Position numbers and translations under genes: made by a program
Assembly (NCBI GenBank): GCA_028688145.1
Contig: JAQTYU010000004.1
Span: 80,555-144,554 of the forward strand
DNA length: 64,000 bases
Source: Thiotrichaceae bacterium
GTDB lineage: Bacteria > Pseudomonadota > Gammaproteobacteria > Beggiatoales > Beggiatoaceae
Direction of reading: 5' to 3'
Shown here: piece by piece, positions 9,282-16,743 of the stretch
How positions within the stretch are numbered: the first letter of the stretch is position 1
Layout: each line of letters opens with the position of its first letter
The notes under the pieces: model-generated
What the model saw: only the letters and a program-made list of their open reading frames with translations
The model's database searches: none
Told to the model about the DNA's origin: nothing

Positions 9282-9941
9282 TTAAACATTATCCACAACA
9301 GGCTTGGTTTCGCGCCGATGTCGCCACACTTCAATCACGGCGGGCAGAATAGAAATCACAATAATTGCTAAAATCACCAAAGTAAAATTTTTCTTCACAA
9401 TCGGCATGCCACCAAACCAAAAGCCTGCGTAAATAAAACTCGCCACCCACACAATTCCGCCAATCACATTAAACGAAAGGAATTTTGCATAAGACATTTC
9501 ACCAATCCCCGCGACAAACGGCGCGAAGGTGCGAATAATTGGGATAAAGCGCGCAAAAATAATAGTTTTCCCGCCGTACTTTTCATAAAACGCATGAGTG
9601 CGGCGCAAATGTTCAGGATTAAAAAAGCGCGATTTCGGCTTGTTAAATACTTTTACCCCAAAATAACTGCCAATCCAATAATTAACCGTGTCCCCCAAAA
9701 TCGCAGCCACAATTAACAACGCAACCATTAAATGCGGATTAAAGCCGCCCGTTGCCGCCAGTGCACCCGTGGCAAATAGCAAAGAATCACCCGGTAAAAA
9801 CGGCGTAACCACCAAGCCCGTTTCTGCAAAAATAATTAAAAACAAAATTGCATAAATCCATAAGCCGTATTGGGTAAAAATATCGGCTAAATGCTTATCA
9901 GAATGCAATAAAATATCTAAGAAATAGCTCAGCCATTCCAT
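9282..9941 (-). CDS. DedA family inner-membrane protein
   Basis: The 219-residue integral membrane protein has the DedA/SNARE-associated layout. Family marks are FAETGLVVTPFLPGDSLLFA (about 39-58), the GDTVNYWIGSYFG segment (about 83-95) and the arginine-rich re-entrant motif ARFIPIIRTFAPFVAGIGEM (about 130-149). A C-terminal hydrophobic helix and a basic tail follow. DedA proteins act in envelope homeostasis and include undecaprenyl-phosphate and phospholipid translocases; the acidic and arginine residues usually required are present. Its stop-to-start distance from the gene upstream on the minus strand is only about 24 bp, so it is probably the last gene of the 12909-to-9282 unit. Confidence 0.9.
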   Translation of the reverse strand: MEWLSYFLDILLHSDKHLADIFTQYGLWIYAILFLIIFAETGLVVTPFLPGDSLLFATGALAATGGFNPHLMVALLIVAAILGDTVNYWIGSYFGVKVFNKPKSRFFNPEHLRRTHAFYEKYGGKTIIFARFIPIIRTFAPFVAGIGEMSYAKFLSFNVIGGIVWVASFIYAGFWFGGMPIVKKNFTLVILAIIVISILPAVIEVWRHRRETKPVVDNV

Positions 9942-9965
9942 AAAAATGCCTCAAAAGTGGGGGAG

Positions 9966-10478
9966 TTATTGACGACGGCTTAAAACGCCGAGAATGCCTT
10001 TTAACAATGCCAAAGGTGTGGGCGGGCAACCTTCAATCACCGCATCCACGGGTAGCACATTACTCAATGCGCCACAGCTTGCGTAAGAAATGCCAAATTC
10101 GCCGCCATTTGCGGCACAATCACCCGCCGCGATGACTAATTTAGGGGCGGGCGTTACGTCATAGGTGCGCAATAACGCGGTTTCCATGTGTCGTGACACC
10201 ACACCTGTGACCAGCAACATATCTGCATGGCGCGGTGATGCCACGAAATGCACCCCAAAACGGCTGATAGCATAATAGGGATTATTCAGCGCGTGAATTT
10301 CCAGTTCGCAGGCATTGCATGAACCCACATCCACCTGACGAATCGCCAAACTGCCCGCAAATTGGGTGGCAATTTTCGCTTGCACCAAATTGCCAATTTT
10401 ATGCAGCTCGGGGTCATCCAAAGTAATCGGCTCGCTGATGATGCCGATTTGTCGAATTTTATTTAGGATTTTTATCAT
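9966..10478 (-). CDS. Orphan [NiFe]-hydrogenase small-subunit / NuoB-like protein
   Basis: From the ATG at 10478 this is 170 residues; a GTG at 10490 would add four and overlap the upstream gene. It carries the proximal [4Fe-4S] ligands C54-x2-C57 in GSCNACELE, C121 in AAGDCAANGG and C151 in EGCPPTP. The CxxC spacing is that of group 4 hydrogenase small subunits (HycG/EchC/MbhJ type), not the adjacent Cys pair of true NuoB, which is encoded separately at 35499. In complex I and group 4 hydrogenases this subunit passes electrons to or from the catalytic large subunit. No large subunit, maturation gene or membrane arm is nearby. It directly follows a polysaccharide gene (TAACATG junction), so its partner is unknown. 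Confidence 0.85.
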   Translation of the reverse strand: MIKILNKIRQIGIISEPITLDDPELHKIGNLVQAKIATQFAGSLAIRQVDVGSCNACELEIHALNNPYYAISRFGVHFVASPRHADMLLVTGVVSRHMETALLRTYDVTPAPKLVIAAGDCAANGGEFGISYASCGALSNVLPVDAVIEGCPPTPLALLKGILGVLSRRQ

Positions 10479-10479
10479 G

Positions 10480-12909
10480 TTAGGTTTCACTCAAGTTCAT
10501 TTCAGGCACTAACTGCTGCAATAAATTTTGCACCTCTTCAGCCGCATATTCATCACAAGCGCGTTCCGAAGCGGTTAATAATTCAATCAGTTGCGCCCAA
10601 TCATTTTGGCGGGGGGCTGCGAGCAAAATTTTAGCGTGCGGGGTTTTTTCTAAGCGTTCATCGGCATGAAATAATTCTTCATACAATTTTTCACCTGCCC
10701 GCAAACCCGTGTACACAATTTTAATATCGCGTTCAGGTTTTTTGCCAGAAAGCCGTATCATTTGCTCTGCTAAATAACGGATTTTCACAGGTTTCCCCAT
10801 ATCGAGCACGAAAATTTCCCCGCCTTTGCCCATTGCAGCCGCTTGCAAAATCAACTGGCAGGCTTCGGGAATGGTCATAAAATAACGGCTAATATCTGCA
10901 TGAGTGACCGTGACAGGGCCGCCGCGCGCGATTTGTTCTTTAAACAAGGGGACGACGCTGCCCGCAGACCCCAACACATTGCCAAAACGCACGGTGATAA
11001 AGCGGGTTTTACTCTGTCGGCTCAAGGCTTGGCAGAAAATTTCAGCAGCGCGTTTGCTTGCGCCCATGATGTTGGTGGGATTCACCGCTTTGTCGGTGGA
11101 AATCATCACAAAAATGGCACAGCCCTGAGCCGCCGCCGCTTCCGCTAAAATTTTCGTGCCCAATACATTATTGCGCACTGCTTCACGCGCTTGATTTTGC
11201 AGCATCGGCACATGTTTATACGCCGCTGCATGAAACACCACTTCGGGGCGATATTGTTGCAATACATGGCGCACCGCGACTACATCGACAATATCTCCAA
11301 GACAGGCATGTAAAATTAAATGAGGAAATTCTTGGCGCAACTGCAATTCAACGCGGTATAAATTGAATTCAGAACGTTCAAAAATCACCAAGGCGGTGGG
11401 ATTGAGCCGTGCAATTTGCCGACACAATTCCGAGCCAATCGAGCCGCCGCCGCCTGTCACCATCACCACTTTGCTGTGTAATTCGGTTTGAATTAGTTCC
11501 CAATCAAGCTGCACTTTGGCGCGTCCCAGCAAATCATCAATTGAGACTTCGCGCACGGCACTTAAATCGACTTCATTATTCACAATGCTGTCAAATTTGG
11601 GCAGAGTGCGGAATGGCACATTGCAGGGTTCACAAACTTCGACTACATGTTGCATTTGCTCATCGCTAGCGGATGGCATTGCAATGATAATTAAGTCAAT
11701 TTTCATCGAATCCAGCACGTTGGGAAGCTGGTCAATTTGGTCAATGACGGGTACGCCTTGTACTTTGCCGCCGTGCAAACTGGCTTTATCGTCCAAAAAA
11801 CCCACGGGAATATAGCCACATTCAGGATTACGCAACATGTCGCGGACTAACATATCGCCCGAAGTACCTGCGCCCAGCACTAATACCCGTTGTGAGGCAG
11901 AAGGACGGGTTAAAAATCCCAAAGAATGTTCATGTAATAAACGGTAAAGAAAACGCGGCATTCCCAATAATAAAATTAAAATGAAGGGATACAGCAATAA
12001 AGAGGAACGCGGCACGCCTTCCAAACGGTTTAATAAAACCAACAGCAGCACACTTGCTAACGTGCCCAAGCTGACGGCGCGTAAAATATTGGCAACGTCG
12101 GGCATACTGGAAAACCGCCAAATCCCTTGATATAAGCCGTTGTACCACAGCACGATACTTTGCACGCCCAAAACGACAGGCAAACTTTGCCAAAAGACTT
12201 GTTGCACATGCGCTTCAAGCGGTAGGTCGTAGCGAATTACCATTGCTAAAGTCCACGCCACCGCGACCATAATCACATCGTGCAGTAACACGGGAAAACG
12301 TCGAAACAGACGTTTAAAGGTTTTGAAAATCAGGACAATATCTAACAGAAAACTGTGTTCAACCACATATTGCTGGTGATAGGCGAGCTTAATCGGGAGA
12401 ATTTTCTCGACATAATCAATATCAGGATGTTCAGAAGCCGCGAGTAATTCTTTTTCATTGCTGAATTCGACCAGCGCGTAATCGGTCATGCCGACGGGAA
12501 CGGAGAGCACAAAATCCCGAATACTATCAGGATATAAGGCAACATGTTCAGGGATTTCGGGGCGCGGCCCGACCAGACTCATATCGCCTTTGAACACGTT
12601 GAACAACAGCGGCAATTGGTCCAAATGATAATGACACAAAAACCGTCCGCAGCCCGTGAGCTGGGTGTCAATTTTCATGCTGGGTTTGAATTCAACCCCG
12701 CTGCGGCTTGTCCGAAATTTAATGATTTTGAACGGTTTGCCGTATTGCCCGATGCGGGTGTGGCGGACGAAAACTTTTCCGCGACTGTCGAGTTTCACCC
12801 ACAAGGCGATGAGGAACAGCAAAGGACTGAGTACGATAATCGCAAGTCCACTGAAAACAATGTCAAAAACGCGCTTGCTGCGCGATACTTTCACCCGCAC
12901 CTCTGGCAT
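10480..12909 (-). CDS. Fusion: polyprenyl-phosphate sugar transferase plus CapD/FlaA1-type dehydratase-epimerase
   Basis: This 809-residue protein joins two enzymes usually encoded apart. Residues 1-200 are a bacterial sugar transferase (PF02397): an N-terminal membrane helix, KIIKFRTS (61-68) and GDMSLVGPRPE (108-118). Residues about 205-330 are four membrane helices. About 345-800 are the CapD/FlaA1 region with two Rossmann folds: VLGAGTSGD, then VTGGGGSIGSELCRQIA, AAAYKHVPML and STDKAVNPTNIMGASKR, the sugar 4,6-dehydratase/5-epimerase signatures. Such enzymes make an unusual UDP-sugar and load it on undecaprenyl phosphate to start a glycan. One oddity: the transferase's catalytic Asp-Glu dyad reads D97-Q98 (HLDQLP), so that half may be inactive or altered. 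The following gene starts within a base or two of this stop. Confidence 0.88.
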   Translation of the reverse strand: MPEVRVKVSRSKRVFDIVFSGLAIIVLSPLLFLIALWVKLDSRGKVFVRHTRIGQYGKPFKIIKFRTSRSGVEFKPSMKIDTQLTGCGRFLCHYHLDQLPLLFNVFKGDMSLVGPRPEIPEHVALYPDSIRDFVLSVPVGMTDYALVEFSNEKELLAASEHPDIDYVEKILPIKLAYHQQYVVEHSFLLDIVLIFKTFKRLFRRFPVLLHDVIMVAVAWTLAMVIRYDLPLEAHVQQVFWQSLPVVLGVQSIVLWYNGLYQGIWRFSSMPDVANILRAVSLGTLASVLLLVLLNRLEGVPRSSLLLYPFILILLLGMPRFLYRLLHEHSLGFLTRPSASQRVLVLGAGTSGDMLVRDMLRNPECGYIPVGFLDDKASLHGGKVQGVPVIDQIDQLPNVLDSMKIDLIIIAMPSASDEQMQHVVEVCEPCNVPFRTLPKFDSIVNNEVDLSAVREVSIDDLLGRAKVQLDWELIQTELHSKVVMVTGGGGSIGSELCRQIARLNPTALVIFERSEFNLYRVELQLRQEFPHLILHACLGDIVDVVAVRHVLQQYRPEVVFHAAAYKHVPMLQNQAREAVRNNVLGTKILAEAAAAQGCAIFVMISTDKAVNPTNIMGASKRAAEIFCQALSRQSKTRFITVRFGNVLGSAGSVVPLFKEQIARGGPVTVTHADISRYFMTIPEACQLILQAAAMGKGGEIFVLDMGKPVKIRYLAEQMIRLSGKKPERDIKIVYTGLRAGEKLYEELFHADERLEKTPHAKILLAAPRQNDWAQLIELLTASERACDEYAAEEVQNLLQQLVPEMNLSET

Positions 12910-13479
12910 TTAATCTCTTGCCTCATGCGCTGTGAAAAAATCAGATAGTTTTTGGTTTTTGGATCGGGGCAAAAGCAAGGGATGCAATTGAAGAATAAGC
13001 AGTAAATCCATAGTCACTGAATTGACTGTTAAGGTAAAGGGGGAGATGTTTTCCTTCACAACCTGGTTTCCTGATCCTATGGTGATGCTAAGCATGGTTA
13101 TAAATAGGAAGCTGATGATTGCAGTTGCAGATACGCATGTTTATCTTTCGAGCAATCGCTGATGTCGTTTGCCTACGCTTGAGCACAAGATATTGAATAA
13201 AGCAGTGCATGGAGTCAACGCAGGAAGGGCTAATAATGAGAGCCTTTCATTATACTATGGCTCTCAAACTATTTCTTTGTTTTTAGGATTTACGCAGTTG
13301 AATTAATAACATATTGATTCAAAAATATTTATCGAGTGTAGGGTGTATAAGGCGTAGCTGCCATACACCTTACGAACTGCTTATAAATTCAACTGCGTAA
13401 CTCCTAGTTTTGTAGGAAAGGTTTGTAAAGGGGAGAACAGGTTTATTTCTCGCCCCTCAATTTTTTAATAGCTCATGAC
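12910..13479. other. Gap with MITE-like repeat
   Basis: No gene is credible here. The stretch contains the 121-bp inverted-repeat element at 13285-13405 and must carry the promoter for the minus-strand unit starting at 12909. A G/C-rich hairpin followed by six T on the plus strand lies near 13431-13467, just past the end of the GntR gene, and could terminate transcription weakly. Confidence 0.5.
13285..13405. repeat. MITE-like element with terminal inverted repeats
   Basis: AGGATTTACGCAGTTGAATT (13285-13304) is mirrored by AATTCAACTGCGTAACTCCT (13386-13405), about 17 of 20 complementary. Inside lies another palindromic unit, GTAGGGTGTATAAGGCG...CATACACCTTAC (13338-13373), shared with 6332 and 27089. 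The size and ends suit a non-autonomous transposon remnant. Confidence 0.7.
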
Positions 13480-14184
13480 TTAACTCAATTCTGGCACTAA
13501 CAGATTAATTGAGTCAAAGGTTAAACGAATATGTTGTTCTAAAGCATGGCTTGCCGTTTCTGCATCACGTTTTAAGGCAGCTTCAAAAATCTTAGTGTGC
13601 TCATTATGCACATTGCGCGGCACCGCTTTACTGACAATCGCTAAATGTCGATAACGTTCAGATTGACGATATAAAATGCCGATCATGTAACATTCCCAGC
13701 GCGAATCACAGGCGGCAATTAAAGACTCATGAAAAGCGCGGTTGCGTTGTTCCCATTCGCGCACATTGCTGATGTGTCCTAAACGCTCTTCGGTGTTACT
13801 CAATTTATGAAAAGCCGCGACTACGCCCGCCTCCCATTCATCATCGCCTTTGGCAATCGATTGGCGCAAAGCATGGGTTTCTAATAACACCCGCATATGG
13901 GTTATATCTTTTAAATCGCGCACAGAAATCGGCGCGACATGAAAACCGCGTTGTCCTTCGGCAATCACCAAAGCATCGGATAACAATAAAGCCAAAGCTT
14001 CACGCAATGTTCCTGCCCCAATCCCATAACGATCTTTTAAATGTTCTACTCGTAACTTTTCACCGGGCACTAAACGCCCCTCAATAATATCGCGCCGCAC
14101 TTGCAAATACGCGCCTTCCACTAAAGTTCGGGGGGCTTCGTCTGCGTCGGTAAATGCCGCTTTAAATTTTTGACTGTGCATCAT
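13480..14184 (-). CDS. GntR-family (FCD subfamily) regulator, probable repressor of the phenol genes
   Basis: The 234-residue protein has an N-terminal winged helix (LQVRRDIIEGRLVPGEKLRV, then YGIGAGTLREALALLLSDAL, about 27-75) and a helical FCD ligand domain (about 95-225) with the usual His/Arg/Glu-rich helices (MRVLLETHALR, NRAFHESLIAAC). It follows the DmpR-type gene by two bases, so both are cotranscribed away from the phenol operon. The arrangement parallels AphS, a GntR-type repressor next to aphR in Comamonas phenol loci. Its operator is not known; the palindromes at 15928 and 16364 are the best candidates. ATG codons lie at 14184 and 14181; the first is used. Confidence 0.85.
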   Translation of the reverse strand: MMHSQKFKAAFTDADEAPRTLVEGAYLQVRRDIIEGRLVPGEKLRVEHLKDRYGIGAGTLREALALLLSDALVIAEGQRGFHVAPISVRDLKDITHMRVLLETHALRQSIAKGDDEWEAGVVAAFHKLSNTEERLGHISNVREWEQRNRAFHESLIAACDSRWECYMIGILYRQSERYRHLAIVSKAVPRNVHNEHTKIFEAALKRDAETASHALEQHIRLTFDSINLLVPELS

Positions 14185-14186
14185 GC

Positions 14187-15869
14187 TTATTCTTTCTCCT
14201 GCGTCATATCCTGATTGCGTTTCAAACGATAGGTGAGCTGTGGGCGGGTCAAACCCAGTAAACGCGCCGCTCCTGCCAAATTACCGCCACTGCGTTCCAC
14301 CGCTTCATTTAATAACAGGGTTTCTAATTCATTCAGGGAAAGCCCCATGGCTAAAAAATCATCACAAAATTGTTTTTGTTGCGGCGGATGTTTTTCTTCT
14401 AACAGCCCCGTTTTGGTCAAACAAATATCGGTTTCGGCTTGACTGTCTAAACACAAAGAAAATTGATCCAGCTCGATCCAATCATCTTGTGCCGTCAGAA
14501 TAATGCCGCGCTCGATTAAATTTTCCAGCTCGCGCACATTGCCAGGCCAAGGGTAACGCTTCAATGCCTGCATCGCCCGATCAGTAATCCCTGCAATGCG
14601 TTTATTATGCAGCGTTCCAAACTTTTTAATCATCGCTTCCACCATCAGCGGAATATCTGGCACGCGCTCTCGTAACGGGGGAATGGCAATCGGATAAACA
14701 TGCAAACGGTAAAACAGATCAGCGCGAAATCTGCCTTCTTTCACCGCTTTTTGCAAATCTACATTGGTCGCCGCCACAATGCGCACATTTACTTTTCGGG
14801 TTTGATCGCCGCCTAAACGTTCCACTTCGCCTGCTTGCAACACCCGTAATAATTTAGATTGCGCAATCAGCGGCAATTCACCAATTTCATCTAAAAATAA
14901 AGTGCCACCATCGGCGCGTTCAAATTTGCCAATCCGCGTGGCATGTGCGCCCGTGAATGCGCCTTTTTCCGCGCCAAATAATTCGGATTCGATTAAATCA
15001 TGGGGCAAGGCGGCACAATTGACCGCAATGAAAGCTTCGCAAGCACGGCTGCTGGTGCGATGGAGTGCGCGGGCAAAGCATTCTTTCCCAACCCCTGTTT
15101 CGCCTGTCAATAACACGGTGACATTGGTTTCTGCGGCTTTGCTCACTAATTGATAGGCGCGTAAAAAAGCGGGCGAATTGCCTATCATATTTTCAATTTG
15201 TAAGGGGGCTTCCAGTGAAGAACGCAGCACATCGACTTGGGTGGCAAGTTCTAACAGGCGCGAAACCAGCGCGTCGGCTTCATAATAAACCGTATGCTCG
15301 GCAGCATCAGACCATTCTTCTACAGGTTTCCCAATAATGCGGCAATGTTCTGCACCGCTTGCCGCACAACTGACTTCTTTAAATAAAACAAAACGTTCCA
15401 TAAAACTGGAGGTATAACCCGAAGCATAACCCAACAACATCCAACACACGGGATCAGATTGCAAGCCAAATTCTTCAAGATGGGCGTGAACTTCCCAGGA
15501 ATTTTCCCAGATAAATTCCCCATAAAAACTGCCAGCTGCAATATCCATTTCAAGCTTCACGGGCGTGACTTGCACGCTGCCCTCTAACATGTGTAATTGC
15601 GGACCCATAATAAACGCGGCGATAGGATCATGTCCGCGCGCCTTACGGGTTAATTCCGCATCCTGCGTCCCACAAACATAGCCCATGCGCGTCAACACCC
15701 GCCGCGTATGTTCTGAACCGAGCAGTTTAAATAATTCTTTGCGCAAGGTCGCAAGTGCCGCGACATGCAGCAAAATCATGCGGTTTTCACCCAGCCAAAT
15801 CGTGCCATCTTCCGTACAGAAATGCACTAAACGTCGCAATTCGAGATTATTCGGATACCTAATCATCAT
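14187..15869 (-). CDS. dmpR: DmpR/MopR-type phenol-responsive sigma-54 activator
   Basis: At 560 residues it matches DmpR/XylR length. The N-terminal sensor (1-200) keeps H93 and W121 at the positions that bind phenol in MopR (H106, W134, offset 13). It also keeps the zinc ligands C142, E165, C168 and C176 with exactly MopR spacing. A V4R-type region and linker lead to the AAA+ domain: Walker A GETGVGKE (about 256-263), the sigma-54 contact loop GAFTGA, GGTLFLDEIGEL, and the arginine-finger region. A Fis-type helix-turn-helix ends the protein (AARLLGLTRPQLTYRLKR). Phenol binding should relieve sensor repression and let the ATPase open the -24/-12 promoter at 16397. It is transcribed divergently from dmpK across a 570-bp control region. 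The residue correspondence rests on my memory of MopR. Confidence 0.93.
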   Translation of the reverse strand: MMIRYPNNLELRRLVHFCTEDGTIWLGENRMILLHVAALATLRKELFKLLGSEHTRRVLTRMGYVCGTQDAELTRKARGHDPIAAFIMGPQLHMLEGSVQVTPVKLEMDIAAGSFYGEFIWENSWEVHAHLEEFGLQSDPVCWMLLGYASGYTSSFMERFVLFKEVSCAASGAEHCRIIGKPVEEWSDAAEHTVYYEADALVSRLLELATQVDVLRSSLEAPLQIENMIGNSPAFLRAYQLVSKAAETNVTVLLTGETGVGKECFARALHRTSSRACEAFIAVNCAALPHDLIESELFGAEKGAFTGAHATRIGKFERADGGTLFLDEIGELPLIAQSKLLRVLQAGEVERLGGDQTRKVNVRIVAATNVDLQKAVKEGRFRADLFYRLHVYPIAIPPLRERVPDIPLMVEAMIKKFGTLHNKRIAGITDRAMQALKRYPWPGNVRELENLIERGIILTAQDDWIELDQFSLCLDSQAETDICLTKTGLLEEKHPPQQKQFCDDFLAMGLSLNELETLLLNEAVERSGGNLAGAARLLGLTRPQLTYRLKRNQDMTQEKE

Positions 15870-15927
15870 CTTTCCTTTGGATTCTCAAGCTTCATTATAG
15901 TTTTAATAGTGACTTCAATATGACACG

Positions 15928-15939
15928 AATCTCGAGATT
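15928..15939. promoter_or_regulatory. Palindrome AATCTCGAGATT, regulator-gene side
   Basis: A perfect 12-bp palindrome lies 59 bp upstream of the dmpR-like start codon. Its core, ATCTCGAGAT, recurs at 16365-16374 in front of the phenol operon. Two copies flanking a divergent control region suggest an operator, plausibly for the GntR protein; binding is inferred. Confidence 0.5.
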
Positions 15940-16147
15940 TTATCGCAAGTGTAAAATTGAGGCATATTACTGAAAATTTAACCGCTTATTTTAATGTAAT
16001 GACGGCAATTTAAGGCAGTTATGAATATTGTATAAAAAACCGAGTTACTTAAGCGTGTTTTACCTAAAATTACCCCATTGTTTTTGCGAAAATATACGGA
16101 TATAAGCTCATCTTAAAATCTGTCTTATTTTCTGACACTTTTTATAA

Positions 16148-16163
16148 TTGATGTTTTCATCAC
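16148..16163 (+). promoter_or_regulatory. Possible DmpR upstream activating site 1
   Basis: TTGATGTTTTCATCAC has inverted TTGAT/ATCA half-sites and matches the DmpR/XylR consensus as I remember it (TTGATCAATTGATCAA) at about 11 of 16 positions. It lies roughly 235 bp upstream of the -24 element, farther than usual. Confidence 0.4.
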
Positions 16164-16215
16164 TTTAAAATAGCCGATTTAATCATTTCAAACACTCTTA
16201 TCCCCTCAGTTTTAC

Positions 16216-16232
16216 TTGTTGTCCTGCAACAA
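16216..16232 (+). promoter_or_regulatory. Possible upstream activating site 2
   Basis: TTGTTG (16216-16221) and CAACAA (16227-16232) form a perfect 6-bp inverted repeat with a 5-bp spacer, about 165 bp upstream of the -24 box, in the distance range typical of sigma-54 activator sites. The sequence does not match the DmpR consensus well, so it is a positional candidate only. Confidence 0.3.
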
Positions 16233-16363
16233 ATCCTACCTGCTAAAAAATTTCCGACTTGCAAATTCTGCTCTCGCAGACTTGTCGAAAGCTTCAATTC
16301 TCAAGGTTTCAAGGCGATTCCAGTCTAAATGACGCGCTGCAATAAAAACGGCATTTATCTAAA

Positions 16364-16375
16364 AATCTCGAGATA
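16364..16375. promoter_or_regulatory. Palindrome ATCTCGAGAT, operon side
   Basis: The core at 16365-16374 is identical to the site at 15929-15938. It ends 22 bp upstream of the -24 GG, where a bound repressor could block polymerase-activator contact or DNA bending. Confidence 0.5.
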
Positions 16376-16395
16376 TTTTACTTATATCGAAATTA

Positions 16396-16411
16396 CGGCA
16401 CAGGGCTTGCT
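16396..16411 (+). promoter_or_regulatory. Sigma-54 (-24/-12) promoter of the phenol operon
   Basis: GGCAC at 16397-16401, a 5-bp spacer, and TTGCT at 16407-16411 match the -24/-12 consensus GGCAC-N5-TTGCW exactly. Transcription should start near 16421-16423. It faces the dmp operon and pairs logically with the divergent sigma-54 activator gene. Because it lies inside a longer open frame that begins at 16329, it also shows that the first gene must start downstream. Confidence 0.85.
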
Positions 16412-16439
16412 ATTAGGAAAGTCATTAAAGCAATTCGAT

Positions 16440-16694
16440 GTGAGCAAACTGATGTTTAACGTCACTCAAAAATTTGTACGCATTCTCGAAACCCGAGCGG
16501 ATGACATGGTTGAGTTCGAGTTTGCCATCGGTGAACCCGAATTGTTTGTGGAATTAATGATGCCCAGTGCAGCATTTAAAGAGTTTTGCGCCACGAATAG
16601 CGTCAGCTTGTTGCCGCCAAAAACGGAATCGCAAAATGACTGGGATTGGAGTCTGCATCAAGCCCTTCATCAACGCTTTAAATCAACAGAATAA
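16440..16694 (+). CDS. dmpK: Phenol hydroxylase assembly protein DmpK-like
   Basis: The family core is clear: KFVRILETRADDMVEFEFAIGEPELFVELMMP followed by AAFKEFCATNSV, as in DmpK (about 92 residues). DmpK is needed in vivo to assemble active oxygenase, probably helping iron loading of DmpN, but is not part of the catalytic complex. The open frame reaches back to 16329, but the sigma-54 promoter at 16397-16411 excludes that start. GTG at 16440 (84 residues, TAAAG nine bases upstream) and ATG at 16452 (GTGAG seven bases upstream) are the realistic choices; I use 16440. It is the first gene of the operon, 49 bp before dmpL. Confidence 0.82.
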   Translation: MSKLMFNVTQKFVRILETRADDMVEFEFAIGEPELFVELMMPSAAFKEFCATNSVSLLPPKTESQNDWDWSLHQALHQRFKSTE

Positions 16695-16743
16695 GCAGAT
16701 TTAGAAATCTGCATTTTGAACCTGTTTTAGGAGGATAGAACCC

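Noticed and set aside
12910-13095. 61-codon minus-strand frame before the CapD fusion
   Set aside because: No recognisable protein features. It lies in the expected promoter region.
14902-15153. Plus-strand frame of 83 codons inside the dmpR-like gene, and many similar antisense frames across the dmp and nuo genes
   Set aside because: They mirror strongly conserved genes on the other strand and show no family motifs of their own.
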